Positions 23,480-34,334 of a DNA stretch of 64,000 nt are shown here, piece by piece. Every line of letters starts with the position of its first letter. Position 1 is the stretch's first letter. Position numbers and translations under genes: made by a program. Source of the DNA: Ancistrus triradiatus (lineage: Eukaryota > Chordata > Actinopteri > Siluriformes > Loricariidae); NCBI GenBank assembly GCA_025084515.1, contig JAJAGP010000201.1, positions 222,501 to 286,500 of the forward strand, read 5' to 3'. The notes below the pieces were generated by a model. The model was given only the letters and a program-made list of their open reading frames with translations, had not been told where the DNA came from and did no database searches.

Positions 23480-25040
23480 GTCTCCCTTACATTTCCAGCC
23501 AGTATGAACCCGAGATATTCTATGTTTTTTTTGTTTTTCCTGGATATACATCCATTTCTGCATTTCAGACCTGCAACACATTCCAAAAAAGTCTTAGGAC
23601 AATTTAGTGCTAATAATAAGTTAAAAAAAAAATCCAAATTATGATGTGATTTGACACAAGTGATGTAAGCAAGCAAGAAAGAAAATATAAAGAAAAATTT
23701 AAAAAGGAAAAGAAAAATGGAAAAAAGGATAGAAGGAAAGAGCGACGCTGAATATGTGAGAAAAGAAGCAAAGAATCAAAAAGAGAAAGAAAAGGAAGAA
23801 TAGTTTGGGATGACAGAGGGAAAGAAGAGAGGAAAGAAAATATGCAAGGTGACATAAGAAAGGGAAAAAATGAAAGGAAGAAAGAAAGAAAGAGAAATGA
23901 CGCAAAAGCACAGAAACAAACAAAACATGAAAAAGGCTCATAATGCTGAGATACAGCTGAGAAACATAAAAACGAAAGAAAGAAGTATACAAATGTAAAA
24001 AATGAGAAAAGAAAAGAAAGAAAAAAAGGAAAGTCAGAAGGGCATAAAAGGTGAAAAGAATTTAAAGAAAGAAATACATGATGAAAAAGAGGAGAAAGAA
24101 ACAGAAACCTGAAAATAAATAATGCTGAGAAAAAGTTAGAAACAGAAAGAACAGAAAGAAAGAAAAATAAATGATGCAACAGCAAAGAAAGAAAGAAACT
24201 GAAACAAAGAACTGAAGAGAGTGAATAATGCTGAGATAAAGCTGTGGAACATGAAAAGGAAAGAGAAAGATAGAAAGAAAGAAAAAGAAGAATACAAATG
24301 AAGGTGAAGTTCACAAAAGTGAAAAGAAGTTTAAGAAAGAAAGAAATGACGCAAAAGCACAGAAAGAAACAAAACCTGAAAAGGGCTAATAATGCTGAGA
24401 TAAAGCTGAGGAACATAAAAATGAACGAAAGAATGAAAGAAAAAAGTATACAAATGTAAAAAATGAGAAAAGAAAAGAAAGAAAACATGAAAAGTCAGAA
24501 GGGCATAAAAGGTGGAAAGAAGTTAAAGAAAGAAATACATGATGCAAAAGCAGAGAAAGAAACGAAAAGCTGAGAGTAAATAATGCTGAGAAATGGTAGA
24601 AAGAAACATGAAAAGAAAGAAAGAAAGAAAAAATGAAATGATGCAAAAGTCAAGAAAGAAACAAACTGAAACAAACTGAAGAGAGTGAATAATGCTGAGA
24701 CAAAGCTGTGGAACATAAAAAGGAAAGAAAGAAAGAAATGAAAGTGAAGGTGAAGGTGAAGTTCACAAAAGTGAAAAGAAGTTTAAGAAAGAAAGAGATG
24801 ATGCAAAAGCAGAGAAAGAAACAAAAACCTTTGAGGAGCAAAGAGGATCAGAGGATCTCCAGCTTATCCATAAATGTGTGAGAAAATGTGAAATGTTTAA
24901 AAACAAATGTTCCTCAAAGAGAGACTGGAAGGAATTTATATATTTCTGCCTCTACAGAGCATAATATCATTAAATGATTCAAGGAATCTGGAGGAATTTC
25001 CTAAAAAGCCTAAACTGCAGAGGGGTGATCTTATGGAAAG
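23480..25040 (+). mobile_element. Tc1-type element copy split by a GAAA-rich array
   Basis: The left part (23500-23655) has CATTTCTGCATTTCAGACCTGC and ACACATTCCAAAAAAGTC, as in the copies at 12940 and 52690. The right part (24830-25040) has TTTGAGGAGCAAAGAGG, TTATATATTTCTGCCTC and GGAATCTGGAGGAATTTCC. Between them about 1.17 kb of GAAA-rich satellite replaces a stretch that is only about 100 bp in the copy at 52675. Transposase coding is limited to fragments. Confidence 0.75.
23655..24830 (-). repeat. GA-rich complex satellite (family B, inverted orientation)
   Basis: Read on the minus strand it is the same satellite as the CT-rich blocks at 29-40 kb: TTTTATGCCCTTCTGACTTTC and CAGCTTTATCTCAGCATTAT recur. 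AATGCTGAGA on the + strand occurs near 23942, 24121, 24228, 24390, 24580 and 24690, giving a higher-order period of roughly 450-460 bp. The 292-residue minus open frame at 23610-24488 is a Phe/Ser/Leu-rich artefact. Confidence 0.85.
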
Positions 25041-25572
25041 GCTCCAGACTTGGGGTATTCCTAAAAGTTCAGGCTCTGCTTGTAGCTCCTGTGGCAGCTG
25101 TAGGATTGATAAGCTTACACTAAGTGTAGTAGCCTGAGTGTCTGAAGGCGGAACAGCGTGGCGGTGTAGTTTGTGAGGCGTAGCGCTGTGCTGTACCGGC
25201 CTTTCCTGGACATGAACTGTGAATCGGCGGTGCTGGAAGGTTGCACAGAATCCGAGCTGTTGCATCATGGACGTTTCCCGGAGATGCCGCGCAGCAGCCT
25301 GACAGCCGGCTGACACTCGGCGCCGCTGCGCCGTACCACAGAGATGATTTCCACCATGAAAGCGGCGTCTTCTGTTTCTGTGTGTTTTATTTTTTATAGA
25401 CGCCCGACGACTTTGTGTCACACGCTCGCTCATTATCAAGTCTGCATGCAGCAAGAAGTTTGTCCAAAAATGAAGTGTAGCTCAGGATTTTAGTTCTGCT
25501 CTCAGAAAAACATCGACTTATGATAATAAATAATAAATACTCCGAAATAAGCTTACACAGTGAGACAAAAAC
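25041..25572. other. Unique non-coding DNA
   Basis: GC-richer than its neighbours. The minus open frame at 24936-25454 (172 codons) starts in unique sequence and runs into the Tc1 fragment. I see no family motif and do not support a gene. Confidence 0.45.
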
Positions 25573-25805
25573 TCATCAGCTCCAGAACTGGAACCACAGC
25601 ACAGGAGGAAAGTTTAGATGTTGTTCAAATTGGAAAGAAAGTTCTGTAGGATCAGGAGCGTAAGATCGTAACTCCCGGAAGATCCTGTCTTACATTTACT
25701 GATATAAAAAAAAAGTTCCTGCTCAAAAATAATCAAAAACTAAATCTACAGGAACCTGATGCACCAAATCCCAGAAGCAATCCCCCGAGAGCTCAGAGTA
25801 CCCAG
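25573..25805. repeat. 230-bp dispersed repeat, copy 2 (unnamed family)
   Basis: Second copy of the sequence at 21683-21912, same orientation, about 3.9 kb away. Visible differences are scattered, so this is not a recent duplication. Confidence 0.8.
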
Positions 25806-25889
25806 AGATTTATTTATCTCTGATTTATTATTTCTTTACTTCCATTTTATTCCCCACTGTAGCTCAGAGCCGTAAAAAGTTTAGGAGAC

Positions 25890-26295
25890 AGTACAGTATT
25901 AAAACATATCTTAGAAATAAAAGAAAATAATTAAAAATAATCCAAATGTTTTACTCTTTCTCTATATATATATATATATACACAATCATATTAAAGCATA
26001 ATTAAAAAATAAAATATTTTAAAAATCTATATATTTTAATTTCTATTATATTAAAACATATTTAAGAAAATAATAAAAAAAATATTAGAATGTTTCACTT
26101 TCTATTATTTTAAAACAATTAAGAAAATACTAAAATAAAAAATAATCAGCATGTTTTATTATTATATTAAAACATTTATGAAAATAATAAAAAATAATTA
26201 GAATGTTTTATTTATTATTTTAAAACTTTAAGAAAATAATAAAATAAATAATCAGAATGTTTTACTTTCTATTATATTAAAAGATATTAAACAGA
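25890..26295. repeat. AT-rich minisatellite, about 60-65 bp units
   Basis: Repeated TTATATTAAAACAT, AAGAAAATAATAAAA and AATCAGAATGTTTTACTTTCT phrases, about six diverged units. A short TA run at 25963-25981 lies near the start. Confidence 0.75.
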
Positions 26296-27049
26296 TTTAT
26301 GCTTTGGTACAGGACCTGGACGCTTCGGAGCTTTGGAACTGGGTGCTTTGGTTCTGAAACTGGGAGCAGATGATCCAGCTGTTGAAGGTTTCAGAGTGTA
26401 CTGGTTACTGGTTGTTACTGGTTTATGTTAGTGTATCAGAACTTTAAGTCCTCCTCTGTAGAAGCATCTTCGAGATGAGAGAGTACGAATCCCGCTGGAT
26501 GAGCCGAGGCAGGTCGGCCCCGTGCCCACTTGACAGTTCCAAATGTAATTCGTCGCCGTGTGCTGTGATTCATTTCATCTGATAATGGAAAAATCAATCG
26601 TTACAAAAGCCCCAGAAAATGATTGTAATTTTTTTTCCTCCTCCGCAGTGACATTTGATTACCCAGCCAGACTGCACATGCCATTTTGGTAATAGCTTGA
26701 TTTCATATTTACCCCCGAACAGATGCTGCCACGCCGCTCCCTCTGTCCTCCCCCTGTTACCATAGCGATGGTTCCCACGTAGCCATACCGCTCTCGGACC
26801 GTCTCGGCGTCCTAATTGGCGAGTTTTCCCAGTGAGGCGGTGCGTCCCGGCGTGAGCCGCACCTGAGCGAGTCCTTCAGGTCAAACCGCACTTTATAAAG
26901 ACGCCCCCCCTCAAGTTTGGCTCTGCCTCACGTTTCAGCAACACCAGAGACCCCCCGAGGTGCGCCCACCGCCTCCCGAAAGCCTGAGCTGAGCGGAGGA
27001 AAGTCCTCAGGCCTTCATTCATAAAGATTGAGAATCTCCATGGAGGACC
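26296..27049. other. Unique DNA, candidate conserved non-coding block
   Basis: About 750 bp of ordinary complexity between two arrays. It contains GTTACCATAGCGATGG at 26756-26771, close to the RFX X-box consensus. Conservation is not demonstrated. Confidence 0.4.
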
Positions 27050-28385
27050 GAGTCATTCAGTGGAACTGATCGCGAACATAATGATTCACTGACTCAAATG
27101 ACTTTTTCAAAGAGAGTGAATCCGAGGCTTGAACTAAATGATTCACTGATTCAAACACTAACTTTTAAACTAAAGAGGACCAAATGTGTGTTATAAACAA
27201 AATAATTCACTGATTCAAACACTGACTCATTAAACAAAAGAGGACCAAAATGTGTATTATGAACAAAATTATTCACTGATTTATCTAATTCGCTGAAAAA
27301 TAACTAATTGGTGCTGTGAATGAATGATTCACTGATTCAAACACTGACTTACTTAATTTGAACCAAATAGTTTAGTGACTCAATTACTGATTTACTGAAT
27401 AACAGCCATGAACCAAATGATTCACTAACCCAGCACACCTTTCTAATGTGAATGCAGGTGATTCACTGGTTCAAAAGTGTATTGAAGGAAAAAGGAGCTA
27501 ATTTCAGGAGCAAAACAAATGATTCACTGATTCAAACACTAACACTAGCCTGATGTAATTGATTCACTGATTCAAACATTGTCTCACTGAAGGAGAGGGA
27601 ACCAAATGTGTGTCATGGATAAAATGATTCATTGATTCAAATACTTACTCACTGAATGAAAAAAGACCAAATCTCTGATGTAAACAAATGATTCACTGAT
27701 TCAAACACTGACCTACTTAATGAGGTGTGCATTATGAACCAAATAATGTACTGATTCAGCACACTTCTCTGACATAAATTCTGATTCAAAAATGTATTAA
27801 TTGAACGAAAAGGAGACCGTTTGTTACAAACAAGTGATTCACTGACTCAAGGGATTCAGTGAATGAGAAGAGAACTAATATCTGATGTGAATAAATGATT
27901 CACTGATTCAAATGACTTTTTGAAAGAGAGTGAATCCGAGGCTTGAACAAAATGGTTCACTGATTGAAACTGACTCTTTAAACAAAACAGGACCAAATGT
28001 GTGTTATGAACTAAATGATTCACTGATTCATGTTATTCGGTTAATCTGAACCAAATAATTTAGCGATTCAATTTCTGATTTACTGAATCACAGCTATGAA
28101 CCAAATGATTCACGAATCCAGCGCACTTCTCTGACGTGAAGGCAGGTGATTTACTAATTCAACAGTGTATTAATTGAATGAAAGGAGAGCGTTTGTCATA
28201 AACAAATGATTCACTGACTCAACTGATTCAGTGAAAGAAGAACTAATTGCTGATGTGAGTAAATGATTCACTGATTCAAATGACCTAATAAAAGAGAGTG
28301 AATCAGAAGCTTGAACAAAATGATTCACTGATTCAAACACTGACTCGCTGAATGAGAGAGGACTGAGTGTCTTGTTGACGTTCAT
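27050..28385. repeat. 1.3-kb array of AATGATTCACTGATTCAAAC-type units
   Basis: Diverged units, spaced roughly 50-80 bp, centred on AATGATTCACTGATTCAAAC and CACTGACTCA. A long higher-order repeat is visible: GACTTTTTCAAAGAGAGTGAATCCGAGGCTTGAAC at 27099 recurs nearly unchanged at 27921, and more diverged at 28283. The same family forms a second array at 62320-63540, and scraps lie at 51025-51160 and 51645-51780. Confidence 0.9.
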
Positions 28386-29155
28386 TGATGGCTAAATAAA
28401 AACCAGCTCACTTGCTTTTACCTACCTGTCTATATATGGACTTTAGGACACGCCTACCTGCTGATCTCATTGGCCACGCCCCCTCTTGAGGTTTTCCAGG
28501 TTATTTTTTTTCTGTAATCTTGGGATTGTAGCTGAACTCTGTGATTGATAAGCCGCTGTCAGAGATTTAAAATCACCCAGCTGTCAGCAGCGTCTCTCTG
28601 GTCCCCCCCGTCCCCCGTCCCAGAGGACCGCTCTGTGATTTTGGTTCGGCTTCAGTATCGTGAGTTCTTCGATCAGTCTCATTAACGAGCTCCATTAGCG
28701 CGGGTCCCTGGGCGTTTGGGAGGGGAGCCTGTCAGATGGTGAACACAGATGCGCATGAAGGAGCAGGTGACACTCGCTGCTTTTGGGGAACTTTCTAATA
28801 ACGTCAGAACGCTCATTTCACGCCGACGCCGAACTCCGCCGGAACCACGGGGGACTCAGCTCGACGTCGACGAGGCATGTCCGATTATTTTTGGAGGGAA
28901 TCTTAGACGCTTTCTGTAACCTGGCGTTAAAAGGAGGATGGGTTCCGTTTCTGAGTCTGCTATCGGAAAAGGTTTCTTCAGTTTGCCTTGCCACTGTCAC
29001 CTCCGGTGTATTCGGCTTTTTTTGTTTCATTTCTCAACATTTTGCTTGAATAAATATTTTTGTACAAGACGAACGTTTCTTACCTATTCTGTAAGAAATG
29101 TAGATTGAGTTTCAGAGCTACTATGAAAAAGAGATAAATACACACTCAATTATTA
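28386..29155. other. Unique non-coding DNA
   Basis: Ordinary-complexity sequence. TTGCCTTGCCACTGTCACC near 28984 is a scrap of the dispersed repeat at 2731-2885. No exon found. Confidence 0.4.
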
Positions 29156-29660
29156 ACTTTTTTGCCTTTTTATGCCCTTCTGACTTTTTGCCTGCTTTAA
29201 TCTTTTGTTTTTTTATTTCTCCTTTCTTCGTTTAAGCATTGTTATGCTGTACGTATAATTCTTGTTTTCTTTCTTTCATTATTCCCTTACCTCCTGTCTT
29301 TTTTTTGTTTGTTTTTAGCTTCCTGTCACCTTTGTATGCCCTTCTGACTTTCCATGTTTTCTTTCTTTTCTTTTACACTTGTATACTTATTTTCTTCTCT
29401 CTTTCTTTCTTGTTTCCTTGTTTTATCTTTTCATCTGGGATTGTATTCTTCTTGTTTTCGTCATTCTTTCTTTCTTTCTTTCTTTTTTATGTCCATTATC
29501 TTTTCTTCAGGTGACTCAGCTTTATCTCAGCATTATTTGTTCTTTGCAGTTCTTTCCTTTCTTCTATGCTTTTTCATCATTTCTTTCTTTCTTTCTTTCT
29601 TTCTTCCTTTCTTCCTTTCTTTCTTTCTTTCTTTCTTTGTTTTTAATTAACATTTGGTCA
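29156..29660 (+). repeat. CT-rich complex satellite, family B
   Basis: Contains TTTATGCCCTTCTGACTTT twice and CAGCTTTATCTCAGCATTATTTG near 29516, then a pure CTTT run at 29580-29640. It is the complement of the family at 23655-24830. Confidence 0.85.
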
Positions 29661-30394
29661 TAATGACTTTTATAACACGGCCAGGATAATAAAAAAAAAA
29701 ACAATCTGGTAATAAACAGAACAAGAACGTAGAAATGATCTGCTCTTTTAAAGTAAAGTGTTTTAACATCGGGCAGAGCATTGAGTCCCGTTTAGGTCGG
29801 ATGTCTTCATGACTGTCCCCAGTGGACCCTGTGAGTCTCTGGGATCAGCCCCAGTCCCCCTACTGAGCTGTGAGACCCCAGTGCACCAAACGCAGAAGAA
29901 GCAAAAGCCTTATGCTGCTGCACTGAGTATATGGGAGCTAACGCAGTCCGTCCTCGTACCCAGCCCGCTGTGTGTGTGTGACTGTGTGTGTGTGTGTGTG
30001 TGTGAGTGTGTGTGTGTGTGTGAGTGTGTGTGTGAGTGTGTGTGAGACAGACAGAAGCTCGGAGGCCTGTGACTGTGACAGCGCTAATCTCGTTTTCCGT
30101 TCGTGTCGTCACGGCCGAGTTCGTTTAACAAGAGCCGTAATGAAACGAGAGACGAACCAGGGCCTCATTAATTAAATTAACTCCCGTAACCGCATCACAC
30201 ATCACGCCCAATCCGCTCCCCTCCCCTCCCTCACCCTCAGCGGGGTACAACCTGCCCCATTTACAACCCCAAACCTGAAAAAGGTGGGACTGCTAACTAG
30301 ATCTGCACTTCATTAAGGAACTACAACAGTTCCTGAAATGTGGCAAATAGAAAGAATGTTAGCTTGTGTCCCAATACTTTTGGCCACATGCAGG
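29661..30394. other. Unique non-coding DNA with (TG)n and a transposon-end scrap
   Basis: A TG-rich microsatellite with GA interruptions is at 29968-30045. GTGTCCCAATACTTTTGGCCACATGC at about 30367 is one reverse unit of the minisatellite at 16478. Nothing else recognised. Confidence 0.55.
29968..30045. repeat. (TG)n microsatellite
   Basis: TG run of about 78 bp with periodic GA interruptions. Confidence 0.95.
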
Positions 30395-30725
30395 TTTGTG
30401 TTTACTTCTTTCTTTCTTGCTTACTTTCCCTCCTGCTGTTAATATAATCCATTTGCCCTATCATTTTTCTTTCCTTCTTTCTTTTAACTTCTTTTCACCT
30501 TCTGACTTTCCACATCATCTTTCTTTTCTTCTTTTTCTTTCTTTTGTCATCTTTTTAGCATCATTCTTGGGCTTTATTTAAGCATTATATGCTCTTTTCA
30601 GTTCTTTGTTTCCATCTCTGCTTCCTTTCTTTCTTTCTTTCTTCCTTTCTTTCTTTCTTTCTTTCTTCTTTTCTTTCTTTCTTTTGAATCATAGCAGTGC
30701 ACCTATCCACATACTTTTGGCCATG
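30395..30725 (+). repeat. CT-rich satellite, family B block
   Basis: CTTT runs with CACCTTCTGACTTTCCACATCATC. It is bracketed by CCAATACTTTTGGCCACATG on the left and CACATACTTTTGGCCATG on the right, both single units of the transposon-end-like motif. Confidence 0.75.
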
Positions 30726-31215
30726 TCTGGCTTCTTTAATGACTGATTTATCCCTTACAGAGCATTTTATGAATCAAAAAGTATTTTTTATTATTTTTAT
30801 CTTTTTTTTGTGCAGACATAGGATCTGCAGATCCATTCCTCCTCCGGAGCTGTGAGATCATTTAAATTCCGAACCTCCCTCCCTCACTGATCTTTACTCT
30901 GGGGCGTTTCACCAAAAGATTGGAATATTTGATCTTTTTTTTTTTTAGCTTTTTCACTGCTGGTTTTTGAACCGTTATCAGGGGGGGAATGAACCTTTCA
31001 GCACTCGCTAAATGATCTCTCATTTCTATCGATATTTAGGAACCACACACTCTAACTTAAGAGGGAGAGGGAGAGGGGGATCACCTCACCAATGGGAACA
31101 AAAAGCCATTAAAAAAAAAGTTTCAGGTACAAAATAAATAAACCCAAATCATTTTAACCTGAAGTGTTTATGTTATTGTTCTTTTTATTTAGACACATTA
31201 TGTTGAATGTTTGTG
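30726..31215. other. Unique non-coding DNA
   Basis: Nothing recognised apart from short A and T runs. Confidence 0.4.
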
Positions 31216-32605
31216 AACGCTTAAAATTTATATGTCTGTATATATTGTTTTCCTTTTAGCTTCATTATTATTCTTTACATTCTTTAGTATTTTTCTTGTT
31301 TTCACTCTCCCTTCCTTTGTTCTTTTTTATATTCATCAGTATTATCTTCTCTTTTCAGTTCTTCTTTTCCTTCTTTGCTTTTGCATCATTTTCTTTTTTA
31401 GTTTTGTAATTTTGTCCTTTTTATGTGATCTTGCATATTTTATTTCCTCTCTTCTTTCCATCTGTCCTTGCCAATTATTTTTCCTTTTCTTCCTGTTTTT
31501 GATTCTGTTTTCTTTCTCACTTATTGACTGTAACCCTTTCATTCTGACCATCATTTTCTAATCTTTTTTAAACTTTTCTTAATGTCTTTCTTTCTTGCTT
31601 GTTTACTTTATTTTCCAACAATTATTCTACATTGTTGTCCATTTTCTTTCTTTTTTATTCTTTCTTTCTTTACTTCTTTACTTCTCTTCTTTTTTTACCC
31701 TTTTGCGTTCCATGTTTTCTTTTTCATTTTCCATCCTTTTTCTGTTGTTCTTGTTTTCTTCTTTTTTTCTTTCTTTAATAATTTTCTTCTTTCTTGTGTT
31801 CTTCTGCACATTTTACTTTTCTCTCTTCTTTCCCTCTTTCCTTCCATGGTTCTTTTTCATTCATTCATTAATTCTTTCTTTCTTTCATTTTTAGCATCAT
31901 TTTTATTCTTTACAGTTGTATTATTTTTGTTTTCTTCTTTCTTTCTTTCTTTACTTCTTTTATACCTTCTGACTTTCAATGTTTTCTTTCTCATTTTCCC
32001 TTACTTCTTCTCTTGTTCATGTTTTCTTCTTTCTTTTTTACTTATTTTCTACTTTCTTGTGTTGTTCTGCATATTTTTCCTCTCTTCTTACATTCTTTCC
32101 TTCTACTTTCCTACTTTTTTTCTTTTTAGCATCACTATTATTTGTTAACTTTGTACTTTCTTTCTTTCATAATTTCTTTTTGGTGTCCTTTTTTGCATAT
32201 TTTATTTCCTCTCTCCTTTTTCTCTTTCCCTCTGTCCTTCCACATTATTTTTTCCTTTTCATCCTGTTCTTCATTCTGTGCTTCCTTTCTCACTTATCCT
32301 CATTTGCTTTTATTCTGCCCTTCAATTTTCTATTTCTTTATAAACTTTTCTTTATATAATTGTTTCTTGCTTGCTTGATTTATTTTCCCTCCTTATGTTA
32401 TTCCACAACATTATATCTTTTCTTCCTTTCATTCTTTCCTTCTTTACTTTACTTCTGACTTTATTTATTTTCTCTCTTTTCTTCTTTCTTCTTTCATCTC
32501 TTGATCTTTTCCTTCTTTTTGTCTTTCTTTCATTCTTTCTTTCTTTCATTTTCTTTTTCATTCCTTTGACATTTTATACTTATGCCATTCTGACTTTACA
32601 CACGT
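31216..32605 (+). repeat. CT-rich complex satellite, family B, long block
   Basis: About 1.4 kb of pyrimidine-rich sequence with recurring TTCATCAGTATTAT, GCTTTTGCATCATTTTC, CTTCTGACTTTCAATGTTTTC and CTGTCCTTCCACATTATTTT phrases. The long Phe-rich open frames (for example 31582-32148) result from the base composition. Confidence 0.85.
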
Positions 32606-32785
32606 TTTGGAATTCTACTTGTTTGATTTCTGTTGTTTTTTGTTACTTCTTCATTCCTTTTTTTAATGATGAGAACCTGAGTGGCAGACCTGGACCCTGG
32701 ACCAGTGAAAGGTGGTCCTGTTTTCTTTCCTGGGCATTCGGGTACATGGGCACTGTTTACCTGGGGAGGTGTTGGAGGGAGTGTG

Positions 32786-33783
32786 ATGCTCTGGGTGATA
32801 CTGCTCTGGGTGATGCTGCTCTGGGTGATGATGCTCTGGGTGATGATGCTCTGGGTGACGATGCTCTGGGTGATGCTGCTCTGGGGGGTGATGCTGCTCT
32901 GGGGGGTGATGCTGCTCTGGGTGATGATGCTCTTTGTGATGATGCTCTGGGTGATGCTGCTCTGGGTGATGATGTTGTGGGTGATGATGCTGTGGGTGAT
33001 GATTCTCTGGATGATGATGCTCTGGATGATGCTGCTCTGGGTGATGATGATCTGGGTGATGATGCTCTGGATGATTATGCTCTGGGTGATGCTGCTCTGG
33101 GTGATGATGATCTGGATGATGATGCTCTGTGTGATGATGCTCTGGGTGATGATGATCTGGATGATGATGATCTGGATGATGATGCTCTGGTTGATGATGC
33201 TCTGGGTGATGATGCTCTGGGTGATGATGATCTGGGTGATGATGCTCTGGGTGATGATGATCTGGGTGATGATGCTCTGGGTGATGATGCTCTAGGTGAT
33301 GATGATCTGGGTGATGATGCTCTGGGTGATGATGCTCTGGGTGATTATCTGGATGATAATGCTCTGGGTGATGATGCCCTGGGTGATGATGCTCTGGGTG
33401 ATGATGCTCTGGGTGATGATGCTCTGGGTGATGATGCCCTGGGTGATGATGCCCTGGGTGATGATGCCCTGGGTGATGATGCTCTGGGTGATGATGATCT
33501 GGGTGATGATGCTCTGGGTGATGATGCTCTAGGTGATGATGATCTGGGTGATGATGCTCTGGGTGATGATGCTCTGGGTGATGCTCTGGGTGATTATCTG
33601 GATGATAATGCTCTGGGTGATGATGCTTTGGGTGATGATGCTCTGGGTGATGATGCTCTGGGTGATGATGCCCTGGGTGATGATGCCCTGGGTGATGATG
33701 CTCTGGGTGATGATGCTCTGGATGATGATGCTCTGGGTGATGATGCCCTGGGTGATGATGCTCTGGGTGATGATGCTCTGGGT
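32786..33783. repeat. 1-kb tandem array of a 15-bp unit (GGTGATGATGCTCTG)
   Basis: About 65 units of GGTGATGATGCTCTG with a few fixed variants (ATGATCTGG, GCCCTGG, GATGCTGCTCTGG). Because 15 is a multiple of 3 and the unit lacks stops in several frames, it yields an open frame of 489 codons (32371-33840, repeating Gly-Asp-Asp-Ala-Leu), a Met-Met-Leu-Trp-Val frame and a minus frame. A variant block with GTGATTATCTGGATGATAAT occurs at 33341 and 33590, marking a 249-bp higher-order duplication. The 5' part of the open frame lies in CT-rich satellite, so a gene is unlikely. Confidence 0.95.
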
Positions 33784-34097
33784 CCGTACCTTCACATGGA
33801 CGGTGTGATCGGGATTCTGAGGGCTGAGTTTGTACTTTAATATGATTTTATTCTTCCTTGTAACATCATAATAAATCAGCTATTTATCTTTTTTTGAGGT
33901 GGGCATGTGCCAGTCTGTCAGGGTGATGAGGTGTTCTCTAGTTATTTTTTTAGTCCGTCCCTCCCTCAGTCCCTCCCTCGGTCTCGGGTCGAGCCTCCCC
34001 ACATTTATTAATTCTGATTTAATTGATCCTCAGGTTGTTTGGAATTAATGAGCTGCTGATTTGCCTGAGCTCGTTAAAATGCTTTAGAGATTTTATT

Positions 34098-34101
<4 letters not shown>
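33784..34101. other. Unique non-coding DNA
   Basis: A short CCCTCCCTCAGT tandem at about 33956-33980. No other feature seen. Confidence 0.4.
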
Positions 34102-34179
<78 letters not shown>

Positions 34180-34230
34180 AGAGAGAGAGAGATAGAGAGA
34201 GAGAGAGAGGGAGAGAGAGAGAGAGAGAGC
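34102..34230. repeat. (TG)n followed by (GA)n compound microsatellite
   Basis: TG run to about 34175, then GA-rich run to about 34229. Confidence 0.95.
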
Positions 34231-34334
34231 GCATCTTTTCTTTATTAATGTTTAATAGTTGTATGTTTGTGTTTGTTTTATCTTGGCATGTCATGTTGTT
34301 TTTAATCTAGCGCGTTATTTGAACAACGTTTAAG

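Noticed and set aside
23610..24488. 292-codon minus open frame as a membrane protein
   Set aside because: Phe/Ser/Leu-rich translation is the direct result of GAAA/CTTT satellite. The same kind of frame appears in every CT-rich block.
24936..25454. 172-codon minus open frame as a gene
   Set aside because: It runs through part of a Tc1 remnant and unique DNA, with no recognised motif and no supporting exon signals.
27050..28385. CRISPR-like array
   Set aside because: Units are diverged and contiguous without uniform unique spacers, and the DNA is vertebrate. It is a minisatellite.
32371..33840. 489-codon open frame as a protein-coding gene
   Set aside because: The first third is CT-rich satellite and the rest is the 15-bp array, which is open in several frames simply because its period is a multiple of three. 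There is no conserved domain or splice context.
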